A DNA stretch of 9,427 nucleotides from Faecalibacterium sp. CAG:1138 (GTDB taxonomy: Bacteria; Bacillota; Clostridia; Christensenellales; CAG-917): the NCBI GenBank assembly GCA_000434675.1, contig HF988638.1, positions 1 to 9,427 on the forward strand, given 5' to 3'. How positions within the stretch are numbered: the first letter of the stretch is position 1; each line of letters starts with the position of its first letter. Of this stretch, positions 5,906-9,427 are shown piece after piece. The notes below the pieces were generated by a model. That model was not told where the DNA came from, ran no database searches, and was given only the letters and a program-made list of their open reading frames with translations. Position numbers and translations under genes: made by a program.

Positions 5906-6973
5906 TTATTTACCCTCCAAAAGTAATTCTGCCGCCCAAAACTCGGCCACGGCTTCGATAACGGGCGCCGCGCGTGCGATGATACACGGATCGTGTTTCC
6001 CCGAAATTGATATTTTACACGGCGTTTTCGTTATATAATCCACCGAATCTTGTTCTTTTGCAATAGACGGCGTCGGTTTGAACGCCACCCTGAAGAGCAC
6101 CGGCATACCGGTCGTCAGTCCGCCCAAAATTCCGCCGTTGTCGTTTTTCGTGGCAACGATTTTGCCGTTTGATATGCCGTACGGGTCGTTCGCCTCGCTT
6201 CCCGTCATTTCGGAAAGCGCAAATCCTTTCCCAAATTCGACGCCTTTCACCGCCGGCACGGCAAACAGCATTTCGGACAGCATCGATTCGGAGGAATTGA
6301 ACCATACGTTCCCGAGCCCTGCGGGAAGGCCGCTTATTTTACATTCCACGGTGCCGCCCACGCTGTCGCCGTCAAGGCGCGTTTCTTCGATGAGAGAAAG
6401 GTATTTTTCCTTAATTCGGCCGTTTATGACAGGAAAATCCTGATTTTTCAAATCGACTTCGTCTGCCGAATTTAAGCTGTCGAGCTTGTCGTCGCAAACG
6501 GTTCCGATCGACGAAACGTGCGAAACGACGTTCACGCCGTTATCTTCCAAATACTTTTTGAATATTGCTCCCGCAACGACCAAAATCGCCGTAAGTCTGC
6601 CGGAAAACACGCCGCCTCCGGGTTCAAGCTTGCCGTATTTTACAAGTGCGGGATAATCGGCATGCGACGGTCTCGGCACGGATGCTAAGGATAGATACGG
6701 CTTCGAGTCGAAATTTTGGTTTTCAATGTAAAACTCAACGACGTTTCCGTCGGTTTTTCCGTTCGATACGCCGCTCACAAAAACGGGTTTGTCGGCTTCG
6801 GCTCGCCCCGTTGTGTAAGCCTTTCCGCCTTTTCTTCGCCGAAGTTGTTTTTCTATGTAATCGAAGTCAACTGTCAGGTTTTTCGGAACGCCGAAAATTC
6901 GCCCCACGATTTTGTCGTCGTGCGACGCACCCGAAATTTCCAGTTGCAATTTTTCGAAGTTCAGTTTTGACAT
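5906..6973 (-). CDS. aroC: Chorismate synthase
   Basis: A 355-residue enzyme, at the short end of the normal range, that converts EPSP to chorismate using reduced FMN without net redox change. Recognised from His18 in GASHDD (family GESHG), the RRRKGGKAYTT and RAEADK stretch (46-62), RPSHADY with His104 (101-107), GGGVFSGR (119-126), DSVGGTVEC (203-211), the flavin-binding loop DNGGILGGLTTG (278-289) and GKHDPC (325-330). The two His and the Asp expected at the active site are present. Odd points are Ala and Asp flanking His18 in place of Glu and Gly, and Lys326 where GRHDPC usually has Arg. These are conservative but make it a divergent member. It has no long insertion or fused flavin reductase, so it is probably the monofunctional type. 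The start overlaps the aroA end by 13 nt; only a weak ribosome binding site is visible (GAGG 13 nt upstream), suggesting coupling to aroA. Confidence 0.95.
   Translation of the reverse strand: MSKLNFEKLQLEISGASHDDKIVGRIFGVPKNLTVDFDYIEKQLRRRKGGKAYTTGRAEADKPVFVSGVSNGKTDGNVVEFYIENQNFDSKPYLSLASVPRPSHADYPALVKYGKLEPGGGVFSGRLTAILVVAGAIFKKYLEDNGVNVVSHVSSIGTVCDDKLDSLNSADEVDLKNQDFPVINGRIKEKYLSLIEETRLDGDSVGGTVECKISGLPAGLGNVWFNSSESMLSEMLFAVPAVKGVEFGKGFALSEMTGSEANDPYGISNGKIVATKNDNGGILGGLTTGMPVLFRVAFKPTPSIAKEQDSVDYITKTPCKISISGKHDPCIIARAAPVIEAVAEFWAAELLLEGK
5914..5918 (-). promoter_or_regulatory. Ribosome binding site of chorismate mutase inside aroC
   Basis: GGAGG on the minus strand lies within the last codons of aroC, 8 nt before ATG 5905. 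It supports this start and coupling to aroC. Confidence 0.8.
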
Positions 6974-8181
6974 ATTCTTTCAAGTTCCTCAAAAAAGTTC
7001 GGATAACTTTTTGTCACGCAAGCGTCATAAATCGGTTTCACCGACAATGCCGCCGCGGCCACGGAAAAAGCCATTGCAATGCGATGATCCGAAAAGGAAT
7101 CGGGCACGAACGGTTTCGGATTTCCGCCGAAAATTTGCAAGCGGTTATCGCCAGACACGAAATTTATGCCCATAAGCGACAGATTTTTTTCTATCGCGGC
7201 GAGCCTGTCGCTTTCTTTGTTTTTAAGGCGGTTGGTCCCGATAAACACGCTTTCGCCAGTGGAGAATGCCGCAAGCACGGCGCAAACGGGGAAGACGTCG
7301 GGAGTGTCCGTAAGGTCGGCGCAAAACCCGTGAAGAGTTTCGGCTTTTCGGACGCACAGCGTCCCTCCGTCAAAATAGGCTTTTCCGCCGGAGCTGTTCA
7401 GAATTTTCAAAAATGCTTTGTCCGGCTGGGCGGAATCTTCGGCAAGTCCCAAAATGTTCAGGCTGTTTTTTAACGTGCCAAAAAGAGCAAAGTTTGCGGC
7501 GGCAGAATAATCCCCCGAAACCGAAACGGTTGTTTCTTTATACTTTCCTACAAGTTCGATATGTAGGTTGTCCGCGGTGTGCTTAACGTCGAACTTTTCC
7601 AACATTTCCAAAGTCATAAGCGCATAGCCGCGGCTCACTGCGCCATTTACGAACACGGTGGAATTTTCCGAAATCGTCGGCAAAGCCATGATAAGCCCCG
7701 ACAGATTCTGCGACGTCGCGGAGGCAGACACTATGTAGCGGCCACCCGAAAGCTTTCCGCAAAATGCTATATAGCCGTCCTCTTTTTTAACGTTCATACC
7801 GATGTCATCGTAAAATTTGACATCGTCGTCGTTAAATCTGACATAAAGCCTTTCGCCGACAAAAATTTTGCCCGAAATGCCGAGAGCGCCCAAAACGGGA
7901 AGCAAAAACCTAAGAGTAGATGCGCTTTCGGAGATATTGAGCTCAACGGTTTGATTTTTTTTGATTTCGGATCCGTCAACGGCCAGGCTGCCGTCGATTT
8001 TTGATATTTTCACGCCGAGCGCCGTCAGAGCGCCGATCGTCTCTTTTACGTCGGCACAATTTGAATAACCGAAAATCTTGCAGGCACTTTGGGTAAGCGC
8101 CGCCATAATGAGCGCGCGGTGAAATTCCGATTTGGATGCCGGTGCAATAACGGTCGGCACGCTTTCTAAATTGTCGCCCAT
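6961..8181 (-). CDS. aroA: 3-phosphoshikimate 1-carboxyvinyltransferase (EPSP synthase)
   Basis: A 406-residue enzyme joining shikimate 3-phosphate and PEP to EPSP. Using E. coli numbering in brackets, the active site is intact: Lys17, Ser18, Arg22 (K22, S23, R27), Arg91 (R100), Ser157-Gln158 (S170-Q171), Asp295 (D313), Glu323 and Arg326 in KESDR (E341, R344), Arg367 in DHR (R386) and Lys391 (K411). Ala87 in SESASTLRF (codon GCA, 7923-7921) replaces the Gly equivalent to G96. Ala at this place is known from glyphosate-insensitive enzymes such as CP4 (A100) and from the E. coli G96A mutant, so natural tolerance is predicted, not shown. The position of P101 is Phe. Somewhat shorter than the E. 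coli protein (427). The start overlaps aroB by 16 nt and has its own GGAGG 6 nt upstream; the end overlaps aroC by 13 nt. Confidence 0.95.
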   Translation of the reverse strand: MGDNLESVPTVIAPASKSEFHRALIMAALTQSACKIFGYSNCADVKETIGALTALGVKISKIDGSLAVDGSEIKKNQTVELNISESASTLRFLLPVLGALGISGKIFVGERLYVRFNDDDVKFYDDIGMNVKKEDGYIAFCGKLSGGRYIVSASATSQNLSGLIMALPTISENSTVFVNGAVSRGYALMTLEMLEKFDVKHTADNLHIELVGKYKETTVSVSGDYSAAANFALFGTLKNSLNILGLAEDSAQPDKAFLKILNSSGGKAYFDGGTLCVRKAETLHGFCADLTDTPDVFPVCAVLAAFSTGESVFIGTNRLKNKESDRLAAIEKNLSLMGINFVSGDNRLQIFGGNPKPFVPDSFSDHRIAMAFSVAAAALSVKPIYDACVTKSYPNFFEELERICQN

Positions 8182-9203
8182 TTTCCGCCTCCCAAAAAAC
8201 TGTCCAGCGAAACGGGCACTATCATAAGCTCGTGAGGCCGAGGAGCAAGGACAATTTTCAAAACCCCGCCAGAGTTCTTTTTGTCTTTTGTAACGAACTT
8301 TTTAAGCTCCGAAAAGTCGTACGGCGAGGTCGGGTTCAGACCGATTTTTTCGATAAGTCCGTCGACGATATCGGGCATATCTTTGTGAACCAAGCCGTTC
8401 TGTGCGGCCATAGCGGTGATCATGCTCATACCTGCCGCAACCGCTTGCCCGTGCAAAATTTTGAAGGACGAAGCCTGCTCGATTGCGTGGCCCAGGGTGT
8501 GCCCGAAGTTTAGCGCGTGGCGCGCCGCATTGTCAAATTCGTCCGCTTGCACAATTTTCGCCTTGAAAGAGAGCGCCGCAAAAATCAGTTCCTCTACGTT
8601 CTTTTTTTCGTCGTCGAAAAGAGAAAAGTCGATTGGCGAAATGATTGCGCATTTCAGAATTTCCGCCATGCCTGACTTAAATTGAATTTCGGGAAGAGTA
8701 TCCAAAAGAGAAACGTCGGAAATCACGATTTCGGGTTGATAGAACGTGCCGACGTCGTTTTTGCCCAAAAAATCAATGCCGCATTTTCCGCCTACGGAAG
8801 CGTCGCACATCGAAAGAAGAGTCGTCGGAACGTAGAAAAACCTGATACCCCGAAGATACGTCGCGGCGGCAAACGCCGCAAGGTCGCCGATTGCCCCTCC
8901 GCCGAAGGCCAAAACGACGTCGCCTCTTGTGAAATTGTTGTCGGAAAGCGTTTGCAGCACGGCCAAATAGTTGTCAAACGTCTTTGCGGCCTCGCTTTGG
9001 GGCACTATTTTGACGGTGACGTTTTCCACGGGAAGATAACGCTTCAAAGCGTCGAAATGTAAATCGAATATTGTTTGGTCGGTAACGACCAGAATTTTGC
9101 CGCAAAAACCCTGTTCCTCCAAATAGTCTTCGAGGAACTTAATAGTGCCGCGCCCGATATAGACGTCGTACGGTCTGGAAGTTTTCACAGTCAGTTTTTG
9201 CAT
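8166..9203 (-). CDS. aroB: 3-dehydroquinate synthase
   Basis: A 345-residue NAD- and metal-dependent lyase that cyclises DAHP to 3-dehydroquinate, the second step of the shikimate pathway, in the cytoplasm. The glycine-rich NAD loop GGGAIGDLAAF (101-111) with ATYLRGI (114-120), PTTLL (126-130) and SVGGKCGID (136-144) are plain. Metal ligands are likely Glu181 (GMAEILK), His235 (NFGHTLGH) and His251 (HGQAVAAGM). DKKNSGG (307-313) matches the conserved C-terminal DKK segment. All family hallmarks are there and length is normal (about 340-370). The start ATG 9203 lies 4 nt after the DAHP synthase stop with only a weak AGG 8 nt upstream, which suggests coupled translation. The 3' end overlaps aroA by 16 nt. 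Confidence 0.96.
   Translation of the reverse strand: MQKLTVKTSRPYDVYIGRGTIKFLEDYLEEQGFCGKILVVTDQTIFDLHFDALKRYLPVENVTVKIVPQSEAAKTFDNYLAVLQTLSDNNFTRGDVVLAFGGGAIGDLAAFAAATYLRGIRFFYVPTTLLSMCDASVGGKCGIDFLGKNDVGTFYQPEIVISDVSLLDTLPEIQFKSGMAEILKCAIISPIDFSLFDDEKKNVEELIFAALSFKAKIVQADEFDNAARHALNFGHTLGHAIEQASSFKILHGQAVAAGMSMITAMAAQNGLVHKDMPDIVDGLIEKIGLNPTSPYDFSELKKFVTKDKKNSGGVLKIVLAPRPHELMIVPVSLDSFLGGGKWATI
8188..8192 (-). promoter_or_regulatory. Ribosome binding site of aroA inside aroB
   Basis: GGAGG on the minus strand, encoding part of the C-terminal GGG of AroB, lies 6 nt before ATG 8181. It supports the overlapping start chosen for aroA. Confidence 0.75.
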
Positions 9204-9207
9204 TATT

Positions 9208-9427
9208 TCAACCTAAAACGCACTTTATTTTCTTGATTTTATCCATTAAAACGCCGAATTCGGCAGGAGTGATGGCTTGCAGTCCGTCGGAAAGGGCGGT
9301 TTCGGGAGTCGGGTGAACTTCAATCGTCAGTCCGTCTGCGCCGGCAGCCGTTGCGGCAAGAGAAAGCGGAGATACGAACGAAGAATTGCCTGCCGCGTGC
9401 GACGGATCGAATACGATCGGAAGATGC
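9208..9427 (-). CDS. aroF: DAHP synthase, C-terminal fragment (cut by window edge)
   Basis: Only the last 72 residues are in the window; the gene continues beyond base 9427 and is not a pseudogene as far as visible. The fragment has the PIVFDPSHAAG motif and IEVHPTPETALSDG, typical of the type I-beta (KDO8P-like) 3-deoxy-7-phosphoheptulonate synthases that condense PEP and erythrose 4-phosphate, the first step of the pathway. The His of DPSH and the EVH segment belong to the metal/PEP site at the end of the TIM barrel. The N-terminus, where some members carry a ferredoxin-like or chorismate-mutase regulatory domain, is not visible, so feedback control cannot be judged. The stop is 4 nt before aroB. 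KDO8P synthase is the main alternative, made unlikely by the aro neighbours. Confidence 0.9.
   Translation of the reverse strand, partial: HLPIVFDPSHAAGNSSFVSPLSLAATAAGADGLTIEVHPTPETALSDGLQAITPAEFGVLMDKIKKIKCVLG

Noticed and set aside
6646..7473. Open frame of about 275 codons on the plus strand opposite aroC/aroA
   Set aside because: Composition is biased to Arg, Phe and Cys, no motif is recognisable, and both genes underneath are well supported.

Overview
The window carries two convergent transcription units that meet at a hairpin near 5314-5346. The proteins look like those of a Gram-positive, Clostridia-type Firmicute of moderate GC. The grounds are strong AAGGAGG-type ribosome binding sites about 8 nt before most starts, a heterodimeric BmrCD/LmrCD-like ABC exporter pair, a clostridial-style aro gene cluster and a 48-residue zinc-ribbon protein. 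The assignment to Clostridia is inference; nothing here fixes genus or family.

Plus strand (about 67-5346): a sigma-A-type promoter, whose -10 lies inside a perfect 16-bp palindrome, precedes a likely three-gene operon. It encodes an M3-family zinc oligoendopeptidase (138-1829) and two half-size ABC exporter subunits (1833-3551 and 3548-5305). The first ABC subunit has a degenerate ATPase site (Asp in place of the catalytic Glu, Gln in place of the switch His). The second is canonical, so the two very probably form one asymmetric heterodimeric exporter. Spacing is tight (3 nt, then an ATGA overlap), and the unit ends at a GC-rich hairpin with a T-run.

Minus strand (9427 down to about 5314): a shikimate/chorismate operon, read right to left. 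It contains the C-terminus of DAHP synthase (cut by the window edge), aroB (dehydroquinate synthase), aroA (EPSP synthase), aroC (chorismate synthase) and a stand-alone AroQ-class chorismate mutase. Gaps are 4 nt or less, or the genes overlap. These enzymes cover the first step, the second step and the last two steps of chorismate synthesis, plus the branch to prephenate (Phe/Tyr). Dehydroquinase, shikimate dehydrogenase and shikimate kinase are not in the window. A small zinc-ribbon gene follows with its own likely promoter and shares the intergenic terminator.

This is mostly well-known biology; I see no mobile element, CRISPR array, tRNA/rRNA or clearly new system. Points worth a second look are a natural Ala at the glyphosate-critical Gly position of EPSP synthase, the palindrome over the exporter operon's -10, the unusual mix of degenerate and canonical motifs in the ABC pair, and a dyad between the promoter and ribosome binding site of the zinc-ribbon gene.
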